From NCBI RefSeq assembly GCF_964340395.1, contig NC_135561.1, forward strand, positions 24,436,986 through 24,500,985: a DNA stretch of 64,000 nt, in the 5' to 3' direction. Below the pieces are notes generated by a model. That model was not told the origin of the DNA, did not search any database, and saw only the letters and a program-made list of their open reading frames with translations. This DNA is from Glandiceps talaboti. Its lineage: Eukaryota; Hemichordata; Enteropneusta; Spengelidae. The translations under genes and the position numbers were made by a program. This document shows, one piece after another, positions 1 through 12,217 of this stretch; the first letter of the stretch is position 1, and every line of letters starts with the position of its first letter.

Positions 1-219
1 ATGTCCAAAGCCATAACTCAGACTCCATTTTCATCGTGATATGATCCCCCATACCCAACCAATCCTTTATTGTTGGAGGCATATTCCATGTCCAACAAGC
101 ACACACAACATATCTAAGTCTGTTTGTTTTAGGTTCACAAATGTTGTTGCGTGATCAGAGTAGTGATAATTCCTTAAAACCCAATTATAGCGGGGATAAT
201 GTCATTCTCAATGACTTGT
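1..219 (+). mobile_element. 3' end of a family A element (HINE-like), cut by window start
   Basis: This is the last ~220 bp of family A, matching the tails at 24242-24452 and 46164-46376. It carries the inverted terminal motif (GCGGGGAT here, GCGGGGACT in other copies) followed by the short stem GTCATT-CTC-AATGAC and the end CTTGT. The element ends a few bases before the stop codon region of the transposase-like pseudogene on the other strand. The 5' part lies outside the window. Confidence 0.75.
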
Positions 220-232
220 TGATTATAACATT

Positions 233-526
233 TTACTCCTCGGGGCAGAATACTTGTCTGTATGGCTCTCTTACATATGGAACTATTTGCTTTAGCAACT
301 CTCTCAGTCTAGCTAGACTCAACCCACCTGCTGCCATCACTTCAGGTTTACAATCTGGAGATGGTGGCCATGTAATACCTCTCCTGACAAGACAGATCCT
401 CTCCTCACTGTCTGTCACTGTCTTCCTGACATACACATAACCAGGATCTTCCTTTGTAAACCTGAAGTGATGGTACTGTCTAATCCCCTTCAGTGGTGTC
501 ATATAGCTATTTAGAAACCTATCCCA
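233..526 (-). CDS. C-terminal part of the transposase-like gene beyond the insertion
   Basis: Downstream of the inserted element the frame resumes exactly in register: FQWYE before the insert joins WDRFLNSYMTPLKG after it. It continues with QYHHFRFTKEDPGYVYVR and ends at LREPYRQVFCPEE-like residues with a stop at 233-235. The open stretch of 89 codons from the internal ATG is intact. Confidence 0.65.
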   Translation of the reverse strand, partial: WDRFLNSYMTPLKGIRQYHHFRFTKEDPGYVYVRKTVTDSEERICLVRRGITWPPSPDCKPEVMAAGGLSLARLRELLKQIVPYVREPYRQVFCPEE

Positions 527-2524
527 CTCATACTAGGCAGGTCAGACGCACTGAAAAATTTTCTGCCACTGTGTGTTCACAGCATAAACCCTGACATTGA
601 CAAGACAATATCTCTGTTTTGAAAAGTCTGATTTTTATGAATAAAACATCTTTTTGTTCACATTTAAAAGGTCAATATTTCTGTTAAAATAATTTTTAGT
701 AAATTTTGGAAGCAATCCAAAAAAAATACCTTAAAAACGGCATTTATTCAACTGCGCACGGCGGTAAAAATCGGCCGTTTTCACTTCCTCACTTCATTTT
801 CGAAGTGCAGGGGACTGTGTCACCTGACCTACACACATGACCCCTTATTTGAAAGGTCATGACATTGTGCGATGTGTCACAGTCTCGTTCTGGTGATTCC
901 CCGCCGTTCATTGCCGTTTGAAATCAAAGTTCAAGTTCGCAGTCAATTTGCTACCAGAAGCCCGAGGAATTTCAGGTAAACGATACTTTCATGTTAAAAT
1001 TTGGTGTTTTTTCTATCAAATCATGTATTTTTAGTGATTTTTAATGAGCGAGTCCTCTGCACTAATGATTTTAGTTTTACTAGTGAACCATCAGTTCGGA
1101 ACGACACGCGAGTAAAGTTTGAGTGTGAATAGGACGCCATTGTTCATGTACCAGGTCGCAGTGACCGTCACATACCACTAGTTCTAAGTGGCCTGAAAGT
1201 TGGTTAAAGTGATCAATATTGACTTTTTTTCATAATAAAATGATCAGGAAGAAGTGCTGTGTAATGTTTGTAAGTACAAAATAATTTTTTTTTTTTTTGA
1301 TATTTGATAATTTTCTCTACTTGTGTGAGGTTAGGCCTGGATACTTGTCACACGTATACAGACTACAGTAAGTTGAAATTAGAACAGTGCACTAGCATAT
1401 ATCACTGTTGTAATGTTGTGGAGAGTTTACAAATCCGTATGCAGACTTCATTTTTTTTTCATTTTCTTGTAATTATTGTCAATTTATAATTGTTTTTAAA
1501 GTATTGGTTCAAATTTTTACATGCTGTAGAGAATGATTGTGCATTTTAATGTTGATTCAAAGTTACTTCAAACAAGTGTTTATGACTGGATGATAGTTCT
1601 ATACTACATTACCAGGTCCAAAGATGCCACACTTACACAGTATTTCCTCTTGCTTTTTTTCAGAGAAAACCTGAACTGAAACGTTCATTAGTGGTTGTCA
1701 TGGTGAAGACATCACTGTCTAGTTTGTCTTTTGTAACAGGATCATATCAGAAATATGCAATTTTGGAAAAATCAAAAATGTTTTTTTTTTTGGTGCAGGG
1801 ACAATTTAAAATTCAAAGATAACTTGACTAATTATAATAAATACAGTTTATTTTATTCTCTTTCATATTTTACGTGTACATTTGCATAATTTGGCCACCT
1901 CATGTGCATATTTGTGGAATCTCATGTTTGTAGCCCTATTACAATTTTTTTGAATGGTGACATTGGATTCAGCACCCATTGAAACATACAAATTCCAAAT
2001 TTCATGTTGATAGCATGAATAGAAAGAGCTCTACAAGAAATATGCATACGTAATTAGGGGGACTTAGTTTTTTTCAGGAAAACAGTTTTCTGCCGCAACT
2101 GGTTTTTAGACAAAGTAGTTTTTTTCAGGAAAACAGTTTTCTGCCGCAACTGGTTTTTAGACAAAGTTGTGATTTCAGTGTACGTTTATTCACATATATG
2201 ATATAAACTTGCAATAATGCCACTTTACCTAAGTTTACAAATACTTTTTCTGGATGTAAAACAAATTAAATGCTCTTAAGATGTCATTTTCTTGTTGAAA
2301 CTATGGTTTAAAAATGAGGGAAACTCAAATTTTCAAATTTTCAAAATGGTGGCAGAAAAAAATCGGAAAATTTAATACTTTAAAAATCTGTATCTTCAAC
2401 AGTTCTTGTTCGATTTTAGTCATTCAAGTATCATTTTCTTTCTTTCACCGAGATCTATCTAAGTTTGGCAGATTTAATGAGCAATATGTGCATTGAAAAA
2501 AGTGCCTGACCTGCCTACTCATAC
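527..2524. mobile_element. 1984-bp TIR DNA transposon (non-autonomous) with 7-bp target duplication
   Basis: The element proper is 534-2517. Left end TAGGCAGGTCAGACGCAC and right end, read inward on the other strand, TAGGCAGGTCAGGCAC share a perfect 12-bp terminal inverted repeat. The direct repeat CTCATAC flanks it at 527-533 and 2518-2524. Removing the element and one repeat restores the transposase-like reading frame, which is strong evidence for insertion. The inside is AT-rich and has no convincing ORF, so it should be a non-autonomous derivative. The superfamily is not settled: a 7-bp duplication is unusual, and 8 bp with one degenerate base would fit hAT-like elements. Confidence 0.85.
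2065..2166. repeat. 51-bp tandem duplication inside the TIR element
   Basis: Two near-identical 51-bp copies (2065-2115 and 2116-2166), each beginning TAGTTTTTTTCAGG and ending AGACAAAG. They lie inside the inserted TIR element, so the duplication is local and recent. Confidence 0.9.
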
Positions 2525-3534
2525 CACTGAAAAGTTGGTACTGTGCCCTGACACATATAACACTTAACACTATTAATCTTAGCACTTTTACTGACTACAT
2601 TACTCAACTGACTGACTGTATCTACATCACTTCTACGATAAAGTTGGCGTATCTTTCCAAAACATGCATCACATATACACTTAGTATGGCCTGGCTCTAG
2701 AAAATGGTAATTAATTTCATCAAACCTATACTAGTGGAGATAACAGAAATAATGAACAACAGTTTTATTCTTATTCTGACCCCCACAGTTATCAGCATGA
2801 CAGTGACAAACCCTTTCTCCTAAACCATGGTGATCAAAATAGTCATCTAACATACTTACTACATTATTGGCTCCATGATATTTTCCATTATCTATTCCTA
2901 TTGTTTGGGACTCATCAAATAAATAATTCATCTGTGATTTCAAACCATCATTACATATTCCAAAACAATTAACACGTAGTGGATTCAAAAAATAAAGCTG
3001 ACTGACTTGTCTAGACTGATGAGGTAACATAAAACTCTGTGCAAAATCAAAAGTGTAGTGGACAGAAAATAAATCTTGTGAACATGGACTTACAGGTGAT
3101 AAAACCTCTCTATCACTTAACTCATCTTGTGCATTTTTTTATACAAACATTCAAAATTCTCTCTCTTTCTGGGCCTTCAAAATATGCTCAGAAAATGCTA
3201 AACTTGCTCCTAATTTATCATCTTCAGTAACAGCAAACCTAATACTATTTCTATATTGTTCACACTTCGCGCATACATCAGTACATGGTTCCATCTTCTG
3301 TATATGGGGGACACATGATTGCCAAATGTTCCTGAATAAAGTCTCACCAACACATTCTCTAATAGGTTCACAGTCTCTACACGCTTCAACATACTTGTTG
3401 TACACATCCATCTTAGACTCGCTTGAAGGTAAGTATACAGGGGCCCTCCCATCCCTTCCACGTGGTGCTGCCGGCATTGGTAAACCATTTTCTTCGCCAT
3501 ATCGGATTAAAAACTGAACTACATCTTGTATTAC
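2525..3534 (-). CDS. Third exon (core, 5' part) of the transposase-like gene, frameshifted
   Basis: After an acceptor (tattccag) at 3535-3536 the frame reads VIQDVVQFLIRYGEENG, then PAAPRGRDGRAPVYLP, CRDCEPIREC and CAKCEQ. Near 3150 the frame breaks and resumes as NAQDELSDREVLSP, then YTFDFAQSFMLPHQ and HADNCGGQNKN. One in-frame TAG interrupts after YFCYLH (about 2731); the same frame then continues with GHTKCICDACFGKIRQLY up to FQWYE, where the inserted element begins. Confidence 0.6.
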
Positions 3535-5085
3535 CTGGAATACTCAGAAGAATAAATATAATATATTAGTATTTCAGAGTCAGAATTAAAGAATAGGATA
3601 AAAAAAACAATGACACAGTCACCAATGGTACGGTGCACATAGTACATGGTCACCTTTAGTTAATGCTTTCAAATATATTGTTTCGATACTTAGATTTTAC
3701 CTACAACTTTACCAAACCAATATGTTGAAACTAAATACTGTATGTTTCAAATAACAGCTTGCACACACCCCCTTGTGTTCTTTCCATAAAGGTATGGGAA
3801 AAGTCAAAACATTGTTATATTTAGCCTGTGAGGAAAACAACAATCTAAAAAATTTTATGCACCCCTATGGTTATACATTAGTTATTATATATATATATAT
3901 AGCCAAATGATTGTATCAGATTGACCTTTACACATACGGTATGTCATGTTATAAAATACAATTTCAGGTTTACAGAAATTTCACTCTCAACGTGTAAAAC
4001 AAAATGACACATCAAAACAACCTGGGGAGATGGTTATTTTTACACCATGACAAAACTTATAAAGTATACTTTAATATTAGAAATGGGATGGCTTTACCTA
4101 GCAACAAGTGTTATATATAGAAAAACTCAGCAATAGCTCAGCTGGTCTCTTGCCTTTCAGACCATGATTTCTTGGGACAACACCATACATCTTGTAATGA
4201 CTCTTTATATTCTTAAATCTTTTTTCTCCTAATAGCAATGAAGAAAAGAGTAACTAATGTCACAATATATCTTAAAATACTGATACTTACTTATTACTAT
4301 TATTAATAGTAAGTTTAATGCAGAGGTTTAATGAATATCAAAGACTTGTTGTAATGACCTTAACAAAAAACAATTTTGACAAAATCGACAAAATCATGGC
4401 AATTGTATACAAGTGATAGGATTAGGTGAATGACTCAAACTACATAAGTAATTATACAATTGTTTAAATTCGATTTGTAATGAAAAACCAATACAATAAT
4501 GGCACAGTATAACGTTACATCATATTGTTTCAACACAATCAAATCAAACTTCCAGTAAGCAGACTGTAGATAAAAATTGTTTCAGGTGTTGACGCTGTAG
4601 TAGTATTAGTTACACAATTTGACCTATGGCATACTTTGTACTCGTCGATTACATTCGATTACCAAGAACAGATCTCTGAAAAACGTAACCATCCCATTTC
4701 TGCCGTCAATAGTGATTTTCCCTCCCCTATCCATAAACCGTTCAGTTTTCAACATCCAGCATGAAAGTACCGCCATGATCCCAGTTTAATACCAGTACCG
4801 CCAAAATAAAGTCGAGGTCACCTCGCCGACCGGGCGTTCATTACAACTGACACAAAAAACATCGACTCCAGCATCGTCATTTTCCCCTCTTCTATGCGTC
4901 GGGCTTATTTGACATCGATGTTTAAGTACGAACATCTATTATTACTACGTCAGGCCATATACCCTCCACAAGGCTTTCAGACTTTCATTTAAAACTGCAA
5001 TTAGTGAATTTTAAAAGCAACGACGACATGTCGACATAGGGAAAATCAACAATTAATAAAAGTACGAAAACACAAAAATACTCAC
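3535..5085. other. Introns of the transposase-like gene; only the small second exon seen
   Basis: Apart from the exon at 4100-4228 this interval is AT-rich, with a short TA run at 3884-3900. I see no other open frame, tRNA or transposon end. Confidence 0.45.
4100..4228 (-). CDS. Second coding exon of the transposase-like gene
   Basis: A minus-strand acceptor (ttgctattag) precedes GAGAAAAAAG. With the single G left over from exon 1 this reads GEKRFKNIKSHYKMYGVV and continues PRNHGLKGKRP, which follows HSIG as expected for the family. The 3' limit is uncertain because the frame meets a TAG just before a possible gtaaag donor near 4095. The exon is shorter than 150 bp. Confidence 0.55.
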
Positions 5086-5653
5086 CTATACTATGGATGT
5101 AACGCCACGCTTTTTCACAGACAGATTGTCCAGCTAAGGTGTAGTTGAAGTACTGTCGCTCCCTCTTGCCTCCACGAATAGTATCTCCTAAGACTTCACT
5201 CTGTTCTAACTTTGATAATATAAGTACGTCTAACTGGTCCCTTGGAAACTCTGCTACGTTTAAACGGTACTCCCATACTCGGTCGGCACTCAAACTGGGA
5301 AAACACTCATTCTTACATCCACATCCGTCTTTCATCGCTAACTCTACTGCACTCTTGGCTAAATCACCCCGGGGCCCTTCGTCTGCTGATAAGTCGTCTG
5401 ATATTGAAAATAATCTCGCTATTTCTTCTGGGTCGAGTTGGTGGTCTTCGTCTTCGGAATTACCCTCTGCTTCGGCTGAATCGCGTTGGACAATAATAGT
5501 AGTACTAGTAGTGGTATTTTCATCTTGGGAAATCTGCGAATTGGATGTCGATTGCGGTGGGCTAAAGGGTTCGGCGATGTCATCCTGAAGATTTTCAAGT
5601 AACGTGCGTAGTTCCAGGTCTATTTCACGATCAATTGGGATTTCTAAGGACAT
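5086..5653 (-). CDS. First coding exon of the transposase-like gene
   Basis: The exon starts with ATG (MSLEIPIDREID) and runs 189 codons plus one base to a good donor, G|gtgagt, at 5085/5086. Residues 1-100 are acidic and Ser/Thr-rich; residues ~105-185 hold the conserved block with GCGCKNECF and, near the end, CEKAWRYIHSIG. The spliced codon joins to GEKRFKN in the next exon. The open frame past 5085 (to 4985) is intron read-through. Confidence 0.65.
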
Positions 5654-6160
5654 TGTAGTAGGTTATAATATGAGCTGTGAAGAGGTTTGTTTACGCTTTG
5701 AAATATTGAGTTGATTTCGGAAGTTAGTTGTCACGTGTGAGATCTGGCGGGAATGTGCAGCATGGAACTTCGTTTGGAGTAGGAGAAAATCGTAGAAATG
5801 CTAAAACCGTTATCAATTTAATTATTTTTATTCATTTTCATCGTAAAAGAGCAACATTTTTTCGAAAAGAAAGAAATATTAACCCAAAACGATCAAACAT
5901 CAAGCCTAGAGTCCTCAAGGTCCTTCACACTTTCAAACTCACAGGTAACGAAAAGTGATACAATGTTCGAACGCGTCTAACTTTTAACTTAAAATGTAGC
6001 AAAAATCGACATAAGGGCCCTTTCTGCCTGCGACGGCCCATATGCAAATTTGACCGATGGCAGCCATATTTGTAATCCAAAAGCAATATTCTACTACAAA
6101 AATTGTAATAGCAACTCCATTCACATGTCTTCCCCACATTATTAGATGCAAGCAATCTTT
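5654..6160. other. Upstream flank of the transposase-like gene, no gene seen
   Basis: About 500 bp without a convincing coding frame. It should contain the promoter of the minus-strand gene, but I see no clear TATA box. Confidence 0.35.
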
Positions 6161-6162
6161 TG

Positions 6163-7074
6163 AGACCTTTGACCTTGACATTCAGTGGTAATTATCAATA
6201 TCAGGCCACTTCTTGCATATCACATACCAACTTTGAATGAGATCTGTTTAAGCATATCTGAGTTATGGCTTTGGACATGGAAAATTCACAATCAAAATGG
6301 CTACCAGGCAGCCATATTGGATCGTATCACGACGAAAATGGATATACACATGTATGTCATAGAACACTGTCCTAATACCAACTTTGAATGAGATCTGTTC
6401 AAGCATGTCTGAGTTATGGCTTTGGACATGAAAATTCACAAACAAAATGGCTACCAGGCAGCCATATTAGATCGTATCACAATGAAAATGGATATGCACA
6501 TGTATGTCATAGAACACTGTCCTAATACCAACTTTGAATGAGATCTGTTCAAGCATGTCTGAGTTATGGCTTTGGACATGAAAATTCACAAACAAAATGG
6601 TTGCTAGGCGGCCATATTGGATTGTATCATGACAACAATGAATATGCACATGTATGTCATAGAACACTGTCCTAATACCAACTTTGAATGAGATCTGTTA
6701 AAGCATGTCTGAGTTATGGCTCTAGACAGGGAAAATTCGCAAACAAAATGGTTGCTAGGCGGCCATATTGGATCATATCATAAAACAAATTGACGTGCAT
6801 ATGTATGCCATAGTATGTTGCCCCTGTACCAAGTTTGAAAAAAAATCGGTCCTGGCATCTCCAAGAAACAGCTGCGGACGGACGCATGGATGGACGGACG
6901 GACCCAATCCATAAGTCCCCGTTCCGGACTTCGTGCGCGGGGACTAACAAGCAGACACAACATATCTAAGTCTGTTTGATTTAGGTTCACAAGTGTTGTT
7001 GCGTGATCAGAGTAGTGATAATTCCTTAAAACCCAATCATAGCGGGGACTATGTCATTCTCAATGACTTGTATT
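6163..7074. mobile_element. Rearranged family A element (body inverted relative to tail)
   Basis: Between 6163 and 6948 the sequence is family A read on the minus strand: the head (TTAGTCCCCGC, GTCCG microsatellite) is at 6880-6948 and 150-bp body units extend leftward. From 6948 to 7074 the family A tail follows on the plus strand, ending with the inverted motif GCGGGGACT, the GTCATT/AATGAC stem and CTTGT. Head and tail therefore point the same way, unlike the intact copy at 23411-24452. The left end begins in a repeat also seen at 38811-38880. Confidence 0.75.
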
Positions 7075-7653
7075 AGACATGTATGAGTTAATGTTACCTG
7101 GTGTAACATAAACTATATGAAATTGGATAGCTGTTTCCATGGAAACATAAGGTAGACGTGAAAATTATGTTTTCATTACATACACATACATCTCACAAAT
7201 AACATTATAAATCTGATAAATATCTTTTCATTTGCACATTGACCCTATAACCAAGGGTAGTTTGTCATGCTGAGTTCAAAAAAAGTAGTCATTTAATAAA
7301 CATCGGTTGCCATGGTAACCAATATAACCATATTATGTGAATTTTTGAAAAATTAGACATAAAACGCTTTAAACATTTCAAATTTAGGAAAAAACATTGC
7401 TGTTGGAATGTATGGGTTGGTGATATCTGTTGTAACAAGGTTTCATGAGTTTTGAAATTATCTGTATCAAACCTATGCAATTCTAAAACTCTAAAATCAC
7501 CAGAATAAATTGTAAATACCTAAAATACCAGCAGTCCTTGAGAATTCGATCTACACAACTTGGTTCAGTCTTTCATCACAAAATCTCCAAATGTGTACAC
7601 ATACATTTGAGTACAAGTTGGCATACGCGACTCGATACTGTATATCGTTTGTT
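7075..7653 (+). repeat. Repeat C, copy 1
   Basis: This stretch aligns with 15015-15690 through many shared segments, for example TTTCCATGGAAACATAAGG and GTTGCCATGGTAACC. The family A tail ends just before it, and the E1 element interrupts it at 7653/7654, so copy 1 is the filled version of the site. No coding frame. Confidence 0.75.
7306..7319. promoter_or_regulatory. X-box-like palindrome
   Basis: GTTGCCATGGTAAC is a near-perfect match to the palindromic X-box bound by RFX transcription factors. The same site recurs at 14918-14931 and 15256-15269 in the related repeat copy. Binding in vivo is inference; the match may only reflect repeat ancestry. Confidence 0.3.
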
Positions 7654-9532
7654 AGCTCTGCTGTCAGCGAAAGCTGAAAGCGTAGCTTTTGGTATAGGGG
7701 GTATAAGGAGGTTTAGAATAGAGTGAATCATAGGTGTCCGTCAAACTTTTACATTTTCATCATCTCCTGAAAGTAACAGCCAGAATACTTCGATATTTGG
7801 TGTGCATGTTCCCTGGGGGAAGGCTATTCAGATTTGTTCATGCCAAGTTGATCTGTGCCATTTTCAATTTTTTATGATTTTTTTTTCGAAAATGACATTT
7901 TCATCATCTCCTTGAAAACCTTTTATCAGATTGCTTTGATATCTGGTGTGTTGATGCACAGAGGGTAGCTTACTTAGATTTGTTAATTTCAAGTCAGCAC
8001 GTCTTCTTTTCTATTTTTTATGATTTTTTTTTGTAATTTAAAAAAAAAATGAATATGTTAATTAGCATTATGACCGACGCCATATTGGAAATCAGTCCGC
8101 GAGACTTTAGGTAAACTGCAACTTTTCAAAAGACACTATTGACGTCAAACAAGCAATGTAATATGTGCTGTAGTCTTAATTCTACGCATTGTGCGCCCAA
8201 ATGACAAATATTTGTTCGAAACAGGGTTGTAAACTTCAAATCCAATTCTCCACCCCTCCGACAGAATGGTTCATTCCAGTAAACGCACCGCACGATCAAG
8301 TGAGAAGTCGTGCATGCCTGAACTGAAGTGTATGGGATGATTTTTGACAGAGTCAGTCGTCAATAAAAACGATAATACTCTTTCTAAAATTATCACATTT
8401 TGAAAGGGAAAGTACTTTGTGGTTCATTTATGGAGTTCTGTTTATGTACGATCAATATTGGTGGCAAAATTACAGCGTCAAAATTACCGATGTGGTAATG
8501 CATGACAAGTGAGTTTCCGTACGGCGACAATCCCGGTCCCAAGTACCCGGATGCACGAGGGACTAACCCGGAAGCAAGTCGTTGCCAGCCATACGTTACA
8601 GTGGTAACATCGTCCGAGAAATCGCTGCGTTCAGAGTGTCATTATTCACAGAATTGTTTTTTTTGCAAGTGAAAACCCGTCTTGAATTGTATAACTCTAA
8701 CAAATGAAGACATGTCAAGTTGTATTTTGAAAGTTGTATCGCTAGTTTGAGACGATTTCCTCACGTACTATCGAGGCTTGGACCTTACTCCAGTTCAGCG
8801 GGAAGTTTAGCCAGTCCGATAATTCTTTCTGGTTTAGTTTACAACACTTTTGATCACGCAGATTTTGTTTTTGTGATGAAAAGAAATTTAAAAAAAAGAT
8901 CACTTCAACCATTTCGTTGTGTTTTCTTTATGAAAGGTAATCGAACATGAACGAGTGTTACCACTGTAACGTATGGCTGAGAATGACTCTATTCCGGGTA
9001 TTTGGGATTGTCGCCGTACAGAAACTACGATGGCGATTGATACATTTCTTCCCTATATATATCTACTTCAACTAGTACAAGTTGAATGGTCTTGACTTGG
9101 TAAATTTGTTAGAAAATTCAAATTCAAATTGCCTCAAAATTATTTTAGATCCCTAGTTTATTTCATTCATCATTAACATTTTAAAGCTGTAAGACACTGG
9201 AATTATTTATAGCCAACCTCAAAATCCTCTCTTTTTTTTCTTTTTCTTGTGTGCATTTCCCAGTCATTTTTTTTCAGAGATTTTGTGCAATTTTTCATAA
9301 CAGTAGATTTTTGTTATAAAATGGTGACTATGGTATAAAAGTACAATACATTACCAACTTCTGTGTAAAATGTGTTTTATAGTGAGACATCATATGAAAC
9401 CACTAACCACTTTATTACATCGCTAAAACAAAACTGCATAGTGAAGAACTGAACCACTTCTACATGTCACCAAAATAAAAAAAATAAACAAAAAAAACCA
9501 GCGGAGCTATTCTGATCGATAGGTCGCTTGTT
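7654..9532 (+). mobile_element. Family E element, copy E1 (HINE-like)
   Basis: The 5' end is AGCTCTGCTGT followed by a CAGCGAAAGCTGAAAGCG hairpin. Near the 3' end is the inverted motif CAGCGGAGCT, then the stem GACC/GGTC as GATCGATAGGTC, ending CGCTTGTT. It interrupts repeat C/D exactly where copy 2 (about 15620) is uninterrupted, with T on both sides and no clear target duplication. The interior holds degenerate lines such as TTCGATATTTGGTGTG and an internal inverted repeat. No long ORF, so non-autonomous. Confidence 0.7.
8505..9045. repeat. Long inverted repeat nested in E1
   Basis: The segments around 8513-8610 and 8945-9040 are inverted copies sharing GGCGACAATCCC and TACGTTACAGTGGTAACA with small differences. 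About 330 bp separate them. The same arrangement is in E2 at about 22690-23215, so this foldback insert predates the spread of E. It looks like a foldback MITE; no ORF. Confidence 0.7.
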
Positions 9533-11450
9533 TATGGATAGAAATTCAAAATCCAACAGTTTCGAAGATTGTCTGCTGCTCTCCAGCTGACACTGTAGTG
9601 ACAGCTCGATGTGCGTACATGCGTATGTACATATTTCTGGGTCCCAAATTCAGACGATAACAGACACTGATATCATTCATGTCATTGGGGACAAGTGGCA
9701 TCGCGGTAGCATTCATTGTTACAGGAATATTTATAAATTATCCAGAAATTCTCAATCATAAGGATTGCGAAGTGTCGAGTGTGAGAAATGGCGACTGTTA
9801 CTACTGTGTGCGCGCAAGGCGAATGACGTCACTAGAATTGAATACAATGTAGCTATGTGCGTTACATTGTCGCATGTGTGTATGCGGTACCGCGGTACAC
9901 ACATCACATACAATGTTACAAGTGAGATAGACAACGATAGAAACAAACTCACCAGCTTACAAATGTATTGTTTACATGACTTTGCCGACGATGAGGAATA
10001 ATCATCATTAATTAACATTAAAGTTGCTAAAATCACGGATCACTTAAAATAGCAAGGGGCATTGCAAATATTTTTTTCCGACATTTCATAGGCGAATGTT
10101 ATTCAGTGTTTTTTCGGAGTGTCTGCTGATCGACGCATGTTACCAGCGCATTGTGCTGGTGACAGGTGTGAGATTTTTATGACATCAATTTGAGGAGTAT
10201 TTCTATGAATAATAAGTACTGGTTACCTTTGATAAACGGTTGCCTAATAAAGTACACTTAATCCACTGAACTTTAACTATGTCTATATCGTGAGCAAACG
10301 TGAAACTGAGATGACGTGGGGGACGGTTATTTACATATACTTTCTAGGGAATTGCATAACATACATGTCTATCCATGGCCGATACATGTATTTGACCTAA
10401 AACCTGTTGTTCTGTATCTCTTTGTAACATCGTCATTGTTGCTGTAAAGATTCAGTTTGCTTCATCGTACATTACAGCATAGCAAGTATAGTATAGTATA
10501 GTATAGTATAGTATAGTATAGTATATGACAAGTGGAGAACTACGCATCTGTTTACATGTAATACAGACTTCAACATGTGCCTTAGTAGGAGTACGTTGCG
10601 TTAGACTGGTTAGTACCGTGCCTTTACCATGCTTCCTACCCCAACACGAATTAGCAATTACGATTTTATGTGCATTTCACCTGTTTCTATTTCAATCATG
10701 CACAATGAACCAAGAAACACAACACTCTAAAAAATATACACACTATACTTGCCACTGGTCATCACAATAATAAACTTTACCGATGCAACGAACGTTTTGA
10801 AGGCCAGCAGTAAATGTAACTGGTTCCCTGACCAATTTAGGAGTTCCCCGCTTGTGGCTCATGATCAAAGTGAAATCGAAAATTGTGTTTGAACTGATAT
10901 AAAGAAGGCAAGTCAGCTTCATGATAATATTATTTTTAGAACAATAATGCGTAGTCCGATTGTCTGATTGTCAAGCAGACTACCGAGAGTTGATTGCTTT
11001 TATTTTGATACATAACATGTATCATTGTCGAAATCAACATAAAAAGACACAACGCTGTACTGATGTTGCAATTCAGTGTTGCCATTGTTGTGTCTACCTG
11101 GAAAATAACTGCATCATGGCAAACACAGGTTCATATAACATATATGGACACAACACAGTACAGTCTATACGTCAAAACAAAAAAATAAATAAAACAAACA
11201 AAAATAAGACATGCCTAGCCATAGTTCTCTTCAGCATGTTCAAATTTTATTTTACAAGACAAAAATAGTCGTAGACAATACACCATACCACATGTACAGT
11301 GAGTCTTCAGTACACGCACGGGACGGGTAGTTTTTTGAAAGACAACGAAAATACTTTGTGTCACTCTGTGGATGGTAATGAACCCAATCAAGAGAAAATC
11401 AAATAAAGTGAGTACATAGTTTTCAAGGTGGCTGGTTATCAGACAAAACT
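9533..11450 (+). repeat. Repeat D, copy 1 (~1.9 kb)
   Basis: This segment aligns with 15690-16640 and, over its right half, with 36160-36870. Shared blocks include TTTACATGACTTTGCCGA, ATGGCGACTGTTA and TTGAAAGA near the right end. The copies differ by many substitutions and indels, so they are old. Short open frames are not conserved between copies; I see no gene. Confidence 0.65.
10483..10527. repeat. (TATAG)n microsatellite
   Basis: About eight perfect copies of the pentamer TATAG inside repeat D copy 1. It is absent from the other D copies, so it expanded locally. Confidence 0.95.
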
Positions 11451-11983
11451 AAAAAGCCCAAAGTGTAAAATAAGATATCTAGAAAATATTTGACGATTAC
11501 GCGGCAAAACAAGACTAGCAATGTTATCACGAGCGAAAGTGTTCTAGGTGAATTTAACCCTTGACCTATTTTCATACAGACGTCGAAGGAAACGAGGTCA
11601 GTGTGACATCTCAAGCATGATCAACAACGTTTGCATGAGTTGCATGAGTTGCATGGGGCCTGGGGAGAAATTGGGGGGGGGGGGGGGGGGGGCCATGAAA
11701 AAAATGGGAGGCTTGAAGGGGGGGGGGGGCCATGAAAATTCTCATGGTTTGAAAGGGGGGGGCCGCGAAATATTTTGTCATTGAAAAAAATTAATATGTT
11801 AGAAAATTTAGTATTGCATGAGATAGCACTTGATATCGCCTTTAATATTGAATGTCTACACTTTCATTTATGTATTAAAATGGAAGTGTGTACGTTTGTA
11901 TGTACCTATTTAGTGAAGCATAAAAACACTACTCAAGATTAATTTGATACACCCTGAATTACTCTTATATACTCCAAGTTGTT

Positions 11984-12217
<234 letters not shown>

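Larger units (their letters stand above)
233..5653 (-). pseudogene. Transposase-like multi-exon gene (HADNCGGQNKN family), disrupted
   Basis: A minus-strand gene reads through at least three exons: 5653-5086, 4228 to about 4100, and 3534 down to 233, the last split by an inserted element at 534-2517. The predicted protein has an acidic N-terminus, a Cys-rich stretch (DGCGCKNECFPSL), a basic GVVPRNHG segment, a PRGRDGRAP motif, a CxxC zinc-like pair (CAKCEQ), then a probable RNase-H-like core with YTFDFAQ, HADNCGGQNKN and LEPGHTK. This arrangement is shared by a large group of uncharacterised, multi-copy invertebrate and fish proteins that I take to be a transposase-derived family, tentatively the one named DUF7869. 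Damage: a frameshift pair near 3120-3160, an in-frame TAG at about 2731, and the 1984-bp insertion. The donor of the second exon is unclear. Function is inferred from motifs only; the copy is probably dead. Confidence 0.7.

Noticed and set aside
4985-5085. Extension of the first transposase-like exon to its stop at 4985
   Set aside because: A strong donor at 5085/5086 and a matching downstream exon (GEKRFKN) show that this part is intron.
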